A DNA stretch of 64,000 bases, from positions 36,340,127 to 36,404,126 of the forward strand of contig CM055826.1 of NCBI GenBank assembly GCA_029582265.1, read 5' to 3'. Below, piece by piece: positions 1-15,200 of the stretch. This DNA is from Zoroaster sp. YZ-2022 (taxonomy: Eukaryota; Echinodermata; Asteroidea; Forcipulatida; Zoroasteridae). The translations under genes and the position numbers were made by a program. Position 1 is the stretch's first letter. Each line of letters opens with the position of its first letter. The notes below the pieces were generated by a model that worked only from the letters and a program-made list of their open reading frames with translations, made no database searches and was not told the origin of the DNA.

Positions 1-54
1 AAATAAACAACTGTTCCAATTCTTGTAATTTCTCCCTTTCTCATTCTAAAACAG

Positions 55-210
55 CCATGTCATCCACTCCAGTACAACCTCCACAGGAAGATGAGAAGCC
101 ATTCATCACGCCAGCCCCTCGAGTCTTTGATCTCGGTGACAGAGACTTTGATAACATCGACCCACGAGAGATGGGCATTGATTATCTCTCTGATGAGGAG
201 TATCAGTACG
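55..210 (+). CDS. Exon 1 in the window: start codon and acidic N terminus
   Basis: A pyrimidine-rich tract ends in an AAACAG acceptor at 54, so the exon begins at 55 with CC and then ATG at 57-59. It encodes about 51 residues (starts MSSTPVQPPQEDEK) rich in Asp/Glu/Pro and ends in phase 1 before a GTGCGT donor at 211. ATG directly after an acceptor suggests an upstream 5-prime UTR exon outside the window; coding upstream cannot be excluded. Confidence 0.82.
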
Positions 211-3200
211 GTGCGTAACTGTTTATTTACAGTTAATTTACAGCCCCCACTGCCCAGTTTACTTTTAAACTTTATCAAACATATTTTTAAGGGGTCGTCC
301 TTCATTGCGGGAATTGAACCAATGATCTCCTGCTACCTAGTGCAGACGTCTTAATCTGTCCAAACGCGTCCAATGAGGGCAGGCTGGCTATTGAGAATCC
401 TATGTAGCTGCGGGTATCGCAAATTGCTTTTAAAGGGACAGTATCATCGCAATCAGGGCATGGAATTGGTGTACTTGTTTAAGATGAACACAGTAACTGA
501 AAATTACTGGCTCATTTATGCAGCAGCAATGGTAATATCATCGTGTGAGGTTTTATTTTCAGTCACTGATTTAATCTAAGGGTGCGTTCGAGTAGCTTCC
601 CCGGGTCGACCCGGGTACTCTGGTGACTCTGGAGCGTTCAAGTAGGTCTGACGTCATTGCCGGGGCTTACCTGGGTCAGCCTCAAGTAACTTGCTCGTGA
701 AGCCACCATTTTTGTTTTCAGTGCGGCAATTTTGTGAAGTTTGACATACATTTTCATCTCTTAAACAATTAATTTGTGAGTAGAGACTGTTCTTGTACTA
801 AAAGACATGTTGTTTTGTACGAACCTGAGAAGTAATAAGATCATTAGTTTCTTTTTTACCCGGAAAGAATTATTTTGTGATCGTTTCGTTGTAAAAATTT
901 TGTTCACAAAGTCCGTGTGACCTTTGACATTCTTCATATCGCTTTAATGACCACAAGAGGGCGAACATTCAACGGGATGCTCGTTCGATTAGGTTGTACT
1001 CGGGGCTCACCCGTGTGACGTACTCGGGTTACCTTGAGGAAGCTACTCGAACGCACCCAATAACTAGCACTCTGATTGCATGCCCTGTTGATCGTGACAA
1101 TATTGTCCCTTTGATGATGAAATTATTGCATCAGAACAATCGATTAGATTTTTGCTCTACAGCGACATATTGATGAAGCACTATATACACGGTGCTTTCA
1201 TACATACGTCAGTGTAGGGCATAAATCTCATCAGATTGAGTCAAAAACTGCTGATGACCCACTGTCCCCTACCCCCTTGCTGTCCCTACTCCCCTTGCTC
1301 TCCCATGTTGGCATTAATTGACACTATTCTTCATATCTCTCACAGAGCCTCCAGAGCGTACTGACCTCCCTGACCTCTACAAGTTGATGGAAACCTTGGA
1401 TGGCGGGGAGTCTGACCTTGAGGCCGACGTTGAGCCTCCGTCGTTCTTCCAGAGGCCCGAGCATGAGCCTAACTACAAGAAGATCTCCAACCTACGTCAG
1501 GAGATAGAGGAAGAAGAGATTGATCCGTACATCAGTCAGTTTGATGATACCATCAAAGATGATGTCTTGATGATTGGTAACATCTCATTGGAAGAAGTCC
1601 AGGTACCGTAGCATGAACTTATTCCAGAACTGAACATTGCAAAAAAACTTGATCTGAAATATATTTTCTACATTACAATTGGTTGTGTGCTCGGAAGAAG
1701 GTCGTAAGGCTTTACAAATTTCTTCCGGGCACACAGAGTACAACTTATTGTCCCAGGTCATTAGCAATAAAATGCCTCCTTTGAAAAGGACGACCTTCTT
1801 CTGGGCACACAATGTACAACTTTTTGTCCCAGCAGAAGGTCGTAAAATGGCTCCTTTGAAAAAAAAGTAGGGCATAACTGTTATATATTTGTTGCTAGAA
1901 TTACTCCCAAGACATGTTTTTCCATTCCCATGTAGAATTTAACTTTCCTACAATGACTTATAAATGACAGAAAAACCAAACTTTCACACTCACTTTTCTT
2001 GAAACACAATTTTGCACATTAATTGCTTACGACCTTTTGCCGGTCACACTTTCGTTACGTCCTTCTTCCAGGCACACAATGAATTACATGTATCTATAAC
2101 AATATTTTGGTTAAGAGAAAGATGTGGTGTATTATTATTATTTTTTTTTTTTTATTATTATTTTTTTTTTTATTTATTTTTTTTTTTTTTTATGGGGGTG
2201 GGAGGGTTTCAATCTTTGATGCTGTCCTCAAAAAGATGGGTTTTAGAAACAAATATAACTTGATAACATTTTTGTCTTTTAGGAGGAGGAGAGACGTCTG
2301 CGAGATGAGCACATCGCTTTCCAGCAGCAAGAAGCCATCTTGGGTCGTAGACGACAAGAAGACATCCTGCTGCGAGAAGAGAAAGCTAAGAGTCATGTGA
2401 CCAAGATGATGAAAGAGAAACGAAAGGCTCTTTCCCGCAGAGAGGTACGAAGATGGATCGGGGCTTGTCTCTTCATTTGATTTGTACTTTGACAAATTCT
2501 TGATCGGAGCTTTTGGAATGTCGATATCTTAGTGTCTGAATCTTCATTTGATTTCATGAGCATTTTCTTTTCTTTTTTTTTTTTTTTTTTTTTTTTTGAG
2601 AATTGGAAGCGTGTTGGATATAGATTCATCCATCACAGAAAATTAAGTTTGGCTAAGAAACATCATGATGATGAAAAGGCTTGACATCCAGGGGGCCAAT
2701 TTCATAGCGCTGCTTACCAGTAAGGGTGAAAGGCCAAGGTCATGGTACAGGCAAACCTTTGAGAAGCCCAGCCAGGCCCAGCCTTTGCCAAGGCCTAGAG
2801 GGCTATATAATCCCCAAGCTGAGCACAAAAGACCCTTTACTATTATGAATAGATCTTAAATAGCTCTTATCATTAACGCAGACTTGACTGACGCCTCAGC
2901 TGTCTTTTGTTCACAACTGCAGCCATTATAACGAGTTCTACTTGGTTGGGCTAGGCCCTCCAGAAGCCCAGATTGTGTTGATTGGCAGGTACTGTATTGT
3001 TACAAGATTAGGACTCACAAAAGACAGTTTAGGAGGCCAGGTAGCCTAGGCCTGGCTGGGCTTCTCAAAGGCTTAGCTGTACCACAACTTCGGCCCTCAT
3101 CCCTAAGCAAATTTTCGTGCTAACTTTAGCAGAAACATTTGCTTACGCATAAGTGTATTTCACAGGTAAATAAGAATATTCAGAGTAGCGCGTGCGCATT

Positions 3201-6200
3201 CACCATGGATTTGTATTGTTGCATCACTCATTTGCTAGCAATAACGGCCGGCAAGTTAGCATGCCTTTCTTCATGCGTAACGGTTAGCAGCGCTATGAAA
3301 TGCTAAGCGGCTCTATATAATTTGACCCTGGAGGGCCATCTTAAATATAGCTCGTAATTTTGACTTGTAATGTTTGACTACCCATTGCAACTTTCAACTT
3401 ACATTGCAACTTACCCATCACTTTCTTCCTATACAGCAACTCAACTTGCAGAAGGAGCGCCTTCTTCAAGACCAACTTCACAAGACATTTAGAAAGTCAG
3501 AAAACCAACTCTTAAGAGCTCTAAAGATTAGAAAAGGGGAAGTCAAGGTAAGAACAAAATTTTTCAGAGAATTAGCTGAAATCAGTTATTTTTATACGTA
3601 CATATTAAGGCCAAAAACAACAAATCTCTGGTTTCTGGTCTCCTCATGCATCACTTCAGACCCGCACGTCAGGCATTTTAAATTTTCTTTTTTCTTTTTT
3701 TTTTGCTATGAAACAATGTCCAATTCAGTGATGTAGTGCCTTGATGCTGAGCCTTGGCCTTAAGGCTGCCTTAAGGCTTGATTTTAGGGCCTTGGCCTTA
3801 GCCTTAAGGCTTGAGGGCAAAAGCCTTGGCCTTGGCCTTGAGGGTCAAAGCCTTGCAACTTTAGGGCCTTGCTCTTCAAGGCCCATCGATTTTTGAATTT
3901 TTCAGGTAAATTTGTTTGAAATTTTGCTTTTCTGCAAACATACAACTTGGGGTCAGCCGTCTGCAAAGTCTGCAGTATCTAATTTAATCATGTTTTACCA
4001 TGGAGGAGGGAAAACACCCTAGATTTGTGTGTTGACACACTTTCACTTTTACAGCGTCACATTTTGTTACCATGATAGTACATTTTGCTGCTTCCCCCAA
4101 AACAAAGCTATAATAATTTTCCGTATACTTGTACTTGTGGGGCCAGGGAGATATAATTATACTTAACTTGCATACAGTTATATGGGGTAGATAGAACATC
4201 ATCTGATTTGTGCTGTGGACTGCTTTATTTATTTATTTATCGTATGGTTCATACAAAGTTAACATGACAAGGTTAGGTTATGGATCCAGTTTAATGCAGA
4301 CTGGTCGAGTTCAGTTAAATTTCCATCACATCTGTAAATAATACAGTCATGAACGATGTGATGTACAGTCTGGTCATCATGACCACAGGTACATTTAGCG
4401 TTGTCACTTAGTCACATGCGGAGCATGTTATGTCCAAATCGGCCATGGCCAGTTCTTAGTCTGTTAAGTTTGACCCAGCAGTGGCGATGTAGATTGCATC
4501 CTGGTGGGTTGGTAGAAGGTGAGGAAATGTAGTTAAATATCCACGTCCTGGATTCTGATTCTTGCCACATATTCCACCACGTGTTTAGTGCCCAAGTCTT
4601 TGGGTGCGATCCGGTGCTAATTTCTAGCAGTTTGTGGGCTTGTTGATGGAAAGGATTTCTTGATGGCAGTCGCAGTTGTGGTGGGGGTTTTGATTGGTGT
4701 TTGTCAACAGTTGATGAAGCAGATGAGAGTCACACCCAGCAGCACGTCGCGCAAGAGCAAGGCATTGCTGCTGTCGTCTCACTTCATGAGGAGCAATTCC
4801 ACTGACTACTGGAAGGTATTGAGTGGGAGTTGATCTGATACATCCTGAGATGATGCGCATGGTGTTGTTAAGGGCTACGTCAATCTTGCTGGTGTGGGTG
4901 CTCATTGCCCATACCGGTGCACAGTACTCTGCAACAGAGTATACTAAAGCTATTGCTGAGATTCGAAGAATGTTGTAGTCTGCGCCCCAGGAAAGGCCTG
5001 CTACTTGTCTAATAAGACGGTTGCGAGCATTGGCTTTCTGTGCGAGCTGTGTGAGATGGCTTTTGTATGTTAGAGATCTGTCCAAAGTAACACAAGATAC
5101 TTGGTGAAATCATCATACCGGATGGTTGTGCCATTGCAAACGACTTTGATGTTGTAGTTAGCCAGTCTAGTTGCTAAACAGTTTTGGTGATGTTAAGTCG
5201 GAGTCTCCAGTTTTTGAAGTAACGGCTTAAGGATTCCATATTGGTGCCAAGTGTTGTTTCAAGCTTGTTAAAGTTTTTGGCAGAGGTTAGGAGTGCTTTG
5301 TCATCTGCGTAGATGTATTTCTTTGAGACAGTAGTTGGTAGGTCAGCAGTGTAAATGTTGAATTAAATCGGTGCGAGCACTGAGCCCTGCGGGACCCCGT
5401 TTTTTAGGAAGCATTTTTTACTGGTTTCTTCGCCAACCGTCATTGTAAAGCTTCTGCAGGTGATCATTGTCATGAGAAAGTTTACTAAGGTTTTATCAGG
5501 TATGATTTTGTGTAGTTTTAGGGCAAGACCTTTATGCCATACCGTGTCATTATGCTGCTGATAGATCGACCAGTACAGCACCATTCTTGAGATCTTCTGT
5601 GAGGAGTGTTACTTGGTCTGTTGTACAGCGTCCTGTACGGAAGCCGGCCTGCTCAGGTGGGAGTTGAGGATCCACAATGGGTTGGATACGATTGTATATT
5701 AGTCTCTCCATCACTTTGTAGATTATGCACAGTAGGCTTATTGGACGGTAGCTGCCCGGGTCTTCGGCGGCCTTGTCCGGTTTGAGAATTCCCATTACTT
5801 TAGCATCTCTCAATATTTTGGGGATTTTCTGAACTTTGATACAGGTGCTGAAGTAATCTTGAAGCCATTCAGTGGATTTTGGTCCAAGATTTTTGACAAA
5901 TTCTGGGTGAATATAGTCTGGTCTGTTTTAGGTAATGCTAATATTTCTAACCATGATGGCCCAGAAAATAGAATTACTTCCATGTTACATAATAACGAGG
6001 TAACATCAGTTAAAAACAGCCGTTCTTAGATCCCCTTTTGTTATACTCGGTTTAGATTCATGTGCATCAGTATGGAAGCAAACCATTCTTTTTGTTATAT
6101 TTAAATGGTATCCACGAAGACCTGAACTTCTACTCAGTCATATATTTGTACGTGAAGTTTTTATTCTTACTTTGAGCGATTCGTTATGATGTGACATGTT

Positions 6201-9200
6201 TTATATTAGTAGTAATTTTATACTAGAGGGCCTTGGCCTTGGCCTTGGCCTTGGCCTTGGCCTTGGCCTTGGCCTTGGCCTTGGCCTTGGCCTTGGCCTT
6301 GAGGGTCAAAGCCTTGGCCTTGAGGGTCAAAGCCTTGGCCTTGGCCTTGAGGATCAAAGCCTTTGCTCCAACACTGGTCCAATTGCAGCCAAAAGTGCTG
6401 TTTTAAACGATTTTTGCACATAGGGATATGAACGTTTGTCCGATTTGTGAGGCCTCTCTTAGCCACCATACATTGTATATGGAATATTGGGTTCCTCGCA
6501 TATACATGTATCACGTATTTCCCAGTTGGCCAAAAAAAAAAAGATTACCCCAAAAGAAATGCATCACCGCGCCGATTTTGAAGCCGACCGATTACCAGAA
6601 ACCAGAGAATTTTTTTTTGGCCTAATGTAAATTTCAAAAATCTTAGGCAGCTCCCAAACCATCTTCAGTGTAATTGTTTGATCCACCAGCTAAATTCAAC
6701 CCTGATTGATGGTGAAGTTTGCAAGGAAATCTTTCACAAATAGGTTCAAATGTCACAGATCTTTTTCAAAGACGAAAACTGAATTTCCAAAAGTTAACTA
6801 TTAATCATAGCTTAGTGAATTGTTGTTTTAATTTGGATATTATTCACAGACCATGTATGGAGATCTCATGATGGCTGATGGGCAGTATGGAGGCTCAAAA
6901 GGACGACGTTGGAAAGTGGATTGGAACCGAGCTCCTCAACCCATACAGATCAAGCTAAGCACCCTACGAGGTGTCAAAAACAAGCTACCAGGTAAATAAG
7001 GGACCCTCGCCAATCTCGCCCGCAAAAACCACTGGGTCATTCTCCCAGTATTATCGTGAGACTCGCCCGGAAAGCAGTGATGAATCTTCCGTCCTCAAAA
7101 AACCTTTGTTAACTCCCTAATCCATTGACAAAAGAGTGTGCCTGTGGGGTGTAGACCTTTTGAATTTCCAAGTAAGCCTTTCCATTGTGTGGACGGATTA
7201 ATGTTGGGCCAACGGTGCCCAGCCAGGCAAATCGGTTACGTCAAACTGGTGTGGCCGGCTTCTATTCTTATGGTTTTCTAAAGGTCTTGTAGGAGACTTG
7301 GAGTAAAAAAAATAGTGAGGACGAGAATTTTTGCAGATGTCAAAAACAAGCTAACAGGTTAGAAAGACTGATATTTAAGTGTCTACTTTGTTATTATTTA
7401 CAGCTGGCCGCTATGTGCTGATGGTCTCACTCTATGACAGGCTAGGGGGTCATGTTCTGCGTTGGTCCAGCCTAAGGGGTCAGGAGTGGGGCGGGGCTAC
7501 CCTCCCTATGAACCATGAGGGTTTTTTCTACAATGTTGAAATGAAGGTATGGATTCTAAGAGTTAGTTTATAAGGTTTTGTTAAAATTTTAGCACTCAAT
7601 CCTACAAAATATAACAATTGTATGTGCCTTCAAATGGAAGGTATAGAATAGAACCAAATAGTTTAAAGGGACTCTATCGTCATGATCAGAGCAGACTTCC
7701 AACAGGGCATGGAATCAGTGTCCTAGTTTAAGATGAACACAGTGACTGAAAATTACTGGCTCAGAAGCAGTTTTGCCAACATTACCAGTGTTGTATTTTC
7801 CCTTTAATGTATATCTTGATTCAAAGAGAGTAAGCATACTCATAGAAGCAGTTTGGCCAACGTTACCAATGCTGTACCTTAACCAGTTTGCGTCGGGAAT
7901 AAAAAGGTTTTTCTGGGCCCCTGTGGCGGGTTTCTTTTTCCCACACACACGTTAATGGAAGCTTCCACAGCGGGTGGCCGGCACTTCCGAGCATGTCACC
8001 ATACACGCGTGGCTCAATCGAGCATGCATACAAATATTCCGGAGTTTCCTCTGGCGTGTATACACGGCCTCCGATCCGTGGTGCAAAAAAAATTGCGTGT
8101 ATACACGGCCTCCGACGCGAACTAGTTAACTTCCCTTTAATGTATATCGTGATTCAAAGAGAGTAAGCATACTCATAGAAACAGTTTGGCCAACATTACC
8201 AATGTTGTACCTTCCCTTCAATGTATATCTTGATTCAAAGAGAGTAAGCATACTCATAGAAACAGTTTGGCCAACATTACCAATGTTGTACCTTCCCTTC
8301 AATGTATATCTTGATTCAAAGAGAGTAAGCATACTCATAGAAGCAGTTTGGCCAACGTTACCAATGTTGTACCTTAACTTCCCTTTAATGTATATCGTGA
8401 TTCAAAGAGAGTAAGCATACTCATAGAAGCAGTTTGGCCAACATTACCAATGTTGTACCTTCCCTTCAATGTATATCTTGATTCAAAGAGAGTAAGCATA
8501 CTCATAGAAACAGTTTGGCCAACATTACCAATGTTGTACCTTCCCTTTAATGTATATCTTGATTCAAAGAGAGTAAGCATACTCATAGAAACAGTTTGGC
8601 CAACATTACCAATGTTGTACCTTCCCTTTAATGTATATCTTGATTCAAAGAGAGTAAGCATACTCATAGAAACAGTTTGGCCAACATGACCAATGCTGTA
8701 CCTTCCCTTTAATGAAGATTATTTACTTCTCTTGTCAGATTGACCAGAGTCTGTTCACCGTCTGTCCGTCTCAGCCCAGTATCCGTCCTGGCATGATGCT
8801 CCAATTTGAACTCTTCCTTCTCCGTGGCTCTCTGCTTCCTGTTGACAAGGTGGTCGCATGGGGCGTGTTTCCCATCTGTGATGGCCAATTCAACATTATC
8901 CAGGGAAAGTAAGTCAGAGGATTACATGCTTAATATCTGTACAAGTAAGTAAGAGCAGTGGCATATTCAGAGGTTATAAGAGGGGAATTTTGCCCCCCCC
9001 CCCCTTTGAAAATCAACCATGGAAAAGTAAGTCAGTGGATTACATACCTGATGTCTGTACCAGTAAGCAGGAGGTTACAGATTAGATTCCCACCCGAGTC
9101 AACTATGTGTTCAATATTATCTGGGGAAAGTAAGTCAGTGGATTACATACCTGATGTCTGTACCAGTAAGCAGGAGGTTACAGATTAGATTCCCACCCGA

Positions 9201-12200
9201 GTCAACTATGTGTTCAATATTATCTGGGGAAAGTAAGTCAGTGGATTACATACCTGATGTCTGTACCAGTAAGCAGGAGGTTACCAAGATTCCCACCCGA
9301 GTCAACTATGTGTTCAATGTTATCAGGGGAAAGTAAGTCAGTGGATTACATACCTGATGTCTGTACCAGTAAGCAGGAGGTTACCGGTTAGATTCCCACC
9401 CGAGTCAACTATGTGTTCAATATTATATGGGGAAAGTAAGTCAGTGGATTACATACCTGATGTCTGTACCAGTAAGCAGGAGGTTACAGATTAGATTCCC
9501 ACCCGAGTCAACTATGTGTTCAATATTATATGGGGAAAGTAAGTCAGTGGATTACATACCTGATGTCTGTACCAGTAAGCAGGAGGTTACAGGTTAGATT
9601 CCCACTCGAGTCAACTATGTGTTCAATATTATCTGGGGAAAGTAAGTCAGTGGATTACATACCTGATGTCTGTACCAGTAAGCAGGAGGTTACCGGTTAG
9701 ATTCCCACCCGAGTCAACTATGTGTTCAATATTATCTGGGGAAAGTAAGTCAGTGGATTACATACCTGATGTCTGTACCAGTAAGCAGGAGGTTACCGGT
9801 TAGATTCCCACCCGAGTCAACTATGTGTTCAATATTATATGGAAAGTAAGTCAGTGGATTACATACCTGATGTCTGTACCAGTAAGCAGGAGGTTACGGT
9901 TAGATTCCCACCGAGTCAACTATGTGTTCAATATTATATGGGAAAGTAAGTCAGTGGATTACATACCTGATGTCTGTACCAGTAAGCAGGAGGTTACCGG
10001 TTAGATTCCCACCGAGTCAACTATGTGTTCAATATTATATGGGAAAGTAAGTCAGTGGATTACATACCTTATGTCTGTTCCTGTTAGCTGGAGGTTACTG
10101 GTTAGATTCCCACCCGAGTCAACTATGTGTTCAATATTATATGGGGAAAGTAAGTCAGTGGATTACATACCTGATGTCTGTACCAGTAAGCAGGAGGTTA
10201 CGGTTAGATTCCCACCGAGTCAACTATGTGTTCAATATTATATGGGAAAGTAAGTCAGTGGATTACATACCTGATGTCTGTACCAGTAAGCAGGAGGTTA
10301 CGGTTAGATTCCCACCGAGTCAACTATGTGTTCAATATTATCTGGGGAAAGTAAGTCAGTGGATTACATACCTGATGTCTGTACCAGTAAGCAGGAGGTT
10401 ACGGTTAGATTCCCACCGAGTCAACTATGTGTTCAATATTATATGGGAAAGTAAGTCAGTGGATTACATACCTGATGTCTGTACCAGTAAGCAGGAGGTT
10501 ACGGTTAGATTCCCACCGAGTCAACTATGTGTTCAATATTATCTGGGGGAAAGTAAGTCAGTGGATTACATACCTGATGTCTGTACCAGTAAGCAGGAGG
10601 TTACAGGTTAGATTCCCACCGAGTCAACTATGTGTTCAATATTATATGGGGAAAGTAAGTCAGTGGATTACATACCTGATGTCTGTACCAGTAAGCAGGA
10701 GGTTACCGGTAGGAATTCCCACCGGTCAACTATGTGTTCAATATTATCTGGGGAAAGTAAGTCAGTGGATTACATACCTGATGTCTGTACCAGTAAGCAG
10801 GAGGTTACTGGTTAGATTCCCACCGAGTCAACTATGTGTTCAATATTATCTGGGGAAAGTAAGTCAGTGGATTACATACCTGATGTCTGTACCAGTAAGC
10901 AGGAGGTTACGGTTAGATTCCACCCGAGTCAACTATGTGTTCAATATTATATGGGAAAGTAAGTCAGTGGATTACATACCTGATGTCTGTACCAGTAAGC
11001 AGGAGGTTACGGTTAGATTCCCACCGAGTCAACTATGTGTTCAATGTTATCTGGGGAAAGTAAGTCAGTGGATTACATACCTGATGTCTGTACCAGTAAG
11101 CAGGAGGTTACGGTTAGATTCCCACCCGAGTCAACTATGTGTTCAATATTATATGGGAAAGTAAGTCAGTGGATTACATACCTGATGTCTGTACCAGTAA
11201 GCAGGAGGTTACCGGTTAGATTCCCACCGAGTCAACTATGTGTTCAATATTATATGGGGAAAGTAAGTCAGTGGATTACATACCTGATGTCTGTACCAGT
11301 AAGCAGGAGGTTACCGGTTAGATTCCCACCGAGTCAACTATGTGTTCAATATTATATGGGGAAAGTAAGTCAGTGGATTACATACCTGATGTCTGTACCA
11401 GTAAGCAGGAGGTTACTGGTTAGATTCCCACCGAGTCAACTATGTGTTCAATGTTATCCGGGAAAGTAAGTCAGTGGATTACATACCTGATGTCTGTACC
11501 AGTAAGCAGGAGGTTACGGTTAGATTCCCACCCGAGTCAACTATGTGTTCAATATTATATGGGAAAGTAAGTCAGTGGATTACATACCTGATGTCTGTAC
11601 CAGTAAGCAGGAGGTTACAGTTAGATTCCCACCGAGTCAACTATGTGTTCAATATTATATGGGGAAAGTAAGTCAGTGGATTACATACCTGATGTCTGTA
11701 CCAGTAAGCAGGAGGTTACGGTTAGATTCCCACCGAGTCAACTATGTGTTCAATATTATCTGGGGAAAGTAAGTCAGTGGATTACATACCTGATGTCTGT
11801 ACCAGTAAGCAGGAGGTTACGGTTAGATTCCCACCGAGTCAACTATGTGTTCAATATTATATGGGGAAAGTAAGTCAGTGGATTACATACCTGATGTCTG
11901 TACCAGTAAGCAGGAGGTTACAGTTAGATTCCCACCCGAGTCAACTATGTGTTCAATATTATCTGGGGAAAGTAAGTCAGTGGATTACATACCTGATGTC
12001 TGTACCAGTAAGCAGGAGGTTACTGGTTAGATTCCCACCCGAGTCAACTATGTGTTCAATATTATATGGGGAAAGTAAGTCAGTGGATTACATACCTGAT
12101 GTCTGTACCAGTAAGCAGGAGGTTACCGGTTAGATTCCCACCCGAGTCAACTATGTGTTCAATATTATCTGGGGAAAGTAAGTCAGTGGATTACATACCT

Positions 12201-15200
12201 GATGTCTGTACCAGTAAGCAGGAGGTTACTGGTTAGATTCCCACCGAGTCAACTATGTGTTCAATATTATCTGGGGAAAGTAAGTCAGTGGATTACATAC
12301 CTGATGTCTGTACCAGTAAGCAGGAGGTTACCGGTTAGATTTCCACCCGAGTCAACTATGTGTTCAATATTATCTGGGGAAAGTAAATCAGTGGATTACA
12401 TACCTGATGTCTGTACCAGTAAGCAGGAGGTTACCGGTTAGATTCCCACCCGAGTCAACTATGTGTTCAATATTATCTGGGGAAAGTAAGTCAGTGGATT
12501 ACATACCTGATGTCTGTACCAGTAAGCAGGAGGTTACTGGTTAGATTCCCACCCGAGTCAACTATGTGTTCAATATTATCTGGGGAAAGTAAGTCAGTGG
12601 ATTACATACCTGATGTCTGTACCAGTAAGCAGGAGGTTACCGGTTAGATTCCCACCCGAGTCAACTATGTGTTCAATGTTATCTGGGGAAAGTAAGTCAG
12701 TGGATTACATACCTGATGTCTGTACCAGTAAGCAGGAGGTTACCGGTTAGATTCCCACCCGAGTCAACTATGTGTTCAATATTATCTGGGGAAAGTAAGT
12801 CAGTGGATTACATACCTGATGTCTGTACCAGTAAGCAGGAGGTTACTGGTTAGATTCCCACCCGAGTCAACTATGTGTTCAATATTATCTGGGGAAAGTA
12901 AGTCAGTGGATTACATACCTGATGTCTGTACCAGTAAGCAGGAGGTTACCGGTTAGATTCCCACCCGAGTCAACTATGTGTTCAATATTATCTGGGGAAA
13001 GTAAGTCAGTGGATTACATACCTGATGTCTGTACCAGTAAGCAGGAGGTTACAGATTAGATTCCCACCCGAGTCAACTATGTGTTCAATGTTATCCGGGG
13101 AAAGTAAGTCAGTGGATTACATACCTGATGTCTGTACCAGTAAGCAGGAGGTTACCGGTTAGATTCCCACCCGAGTCAACTATGTGTTCAATATTATCTG
13201 GGGAAAGTAAGTCAGTGGATTACATACCTGATGTCTGTACCAGTAAGCAGGAGGTTACCGGTTAGATTCCCACCCGAGTCAACTATGTGTTCAATATTAT
13301 ATGGGGAAAGTAAGTCAGTGGATTACATACCTGATGTCTGTACCAGTAAGCAGGAGGTTACCGGTTAGATTTCCACCCGAGTCAACTATGTGTTCAATAT
13401 TATCTGGGGAAAGTAAGTCAGTGGATTACATACCTGATGTCTGTACCAGTAAGCAGGAGGTTACAGGTTAGATACCCACCCTAGTCAACTATGTGATCAA
13501 TAGTAACTGTGGAAAGTAAGAAAGTGGATTACATACCTGAGGTCTGTACCAGTAAGCAGGAGGTTACCGGTTAGATTCCCACCGAGTCAACTATGTGTTC
13601 AATATTATCTGGGAAAGTAAGTCAGTGGAGTACAGACCTGATGTCTGTACCAGTAAGCAGGAGGTTACAGGTTAGATTCCCACTCGAGTCAACTATGTGT
13701 TCAATATTATATGGGGAAAGTAAGTCAGTGGATTACATACCTGATGTCTGTACCAGTAAGCAGGAGGTTACCGGTAAGATTCCCACCCGAGTCAACTATG
13801 TGTTCAATATTATATGGGGAAAGTAAGTCAGTGGATTACATACCTGATGTCTGTACCAGTAAGCAGGAGGTTACAGGTTAGATTCCCACTCGAGTCAACT
13901 ATGTGTTCAATGTTATCCGGGGAAAGTAAGTCAGTGGATTACATACCTGATGTCTGTACCAGTAAGCAGGAGGTTACAGGTTAGATTCCCACTCGAGTCA
14001 ACTATGTGTTCAATATTATATGGGGAAAGTAAGTCAGTGGATTACATACCTGATGTGTGTACCAGTAAGCAGGAGGTTACAGATTAGATTCCCACTCGAG
14101 TCAACTATGTGTTCAATATTATATGGGGAAAGTAAGTCAGTGGATTACATACCTGATGTCTGTACCAGTAAGCAGGAGGTTACCGGTTAGATTCCCACCC
14201 GAGTCAACTATGTGTTCAATGTTATCCGGGGAAAGTAAGTCAGTGGATTACATACCTGATGTCTGTACCAGTAAGCAGGAGGTTACAGATTAGATTCCCA
14301 CTCGAGTCAACTATGTGTTCAATATTATATGGGAAAGTAAGTCAGTGGATTACATACCTGATGTCTGTACCAGTAAGCAGGAGGTTACCGGTTAGATTCC
14401 CACCCGAGTCAACTATGTGTTCAATATTATATGGGGAAAGTAAGTCAGTGGATTACATACCTGATGTCTGTACCAGTAAGCAGGAGGTTACTGGTTAGAT
14501 TCCCACCCGAGTCAACTATGTGTTCAATATTATATGGGGAAAGTAAGTCAGTGGATTACATACCTGATGTCTGTACCAGTAAGCAGGAGGTTACTGGTTA
14601 GATTCCCACCCGAGTCAACTATGTGTTCAATGTTATCCGGGGAAAGTAAGTCAGTGGATTACATACCTGATGTCTGTACCAGTAAGCAGGAGGTTACTGG
14701 TTAGATTCCCACCCGAGTCAACTATGTGTTCAATATTATATGGGAAAGTAAGTCAGTGGATTACATACCTGATGTCTGTACCAGTAAGCAGGAGGTTACA
14801 GTTTAGATTCCCACCCGAGTCAACTATGTGTTCAATATTATCAGGGGAAAGTAAGTCAGTGGATTACATACCTGATGTCTGTACCAGTAAGCAGGAGGTT
14901 ACTGGTTAGATTCCCACCGAGTCAACTATGTGTTCAATATTATCTGGGAAAGTAAGTCAGTGGATTACATACCTGATGTCTGTACCAGTAAGCAGGAGGT
15001 TACCGGTTAGATTCCCACCCGAGTCAACTATGTGTTCAATATTATCTGGGGAAAGTAAGTCAGTGGATTACATACCTGATGTCTGTACCAGTAAGCAGGA
15101 GGTTACCGGTAAGATTCCCACCCGAGTCAACTATGTGTTCAATATTATCTGGGGAAAGTAAGTCAGTGGATTACATACCTGATGTCTGTACCAGTAAGCA

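Noticed and set aside
2012..2400. Phe-rich frames
   Set aside because: Translate the T-rich tract 2137-2195 and run into exon 3 in other frames.
4624..5813. Host reverse-transcriptase gene
   Set aside because: Frameshifts, an in-frame stop and missing 5-prime half; ends in an AAAT tail, so a dead LINE.
6196..6514. GlnGly and LeuGly repeat peptides
   Set aside because: Products of the GGCCTT microsatellite.
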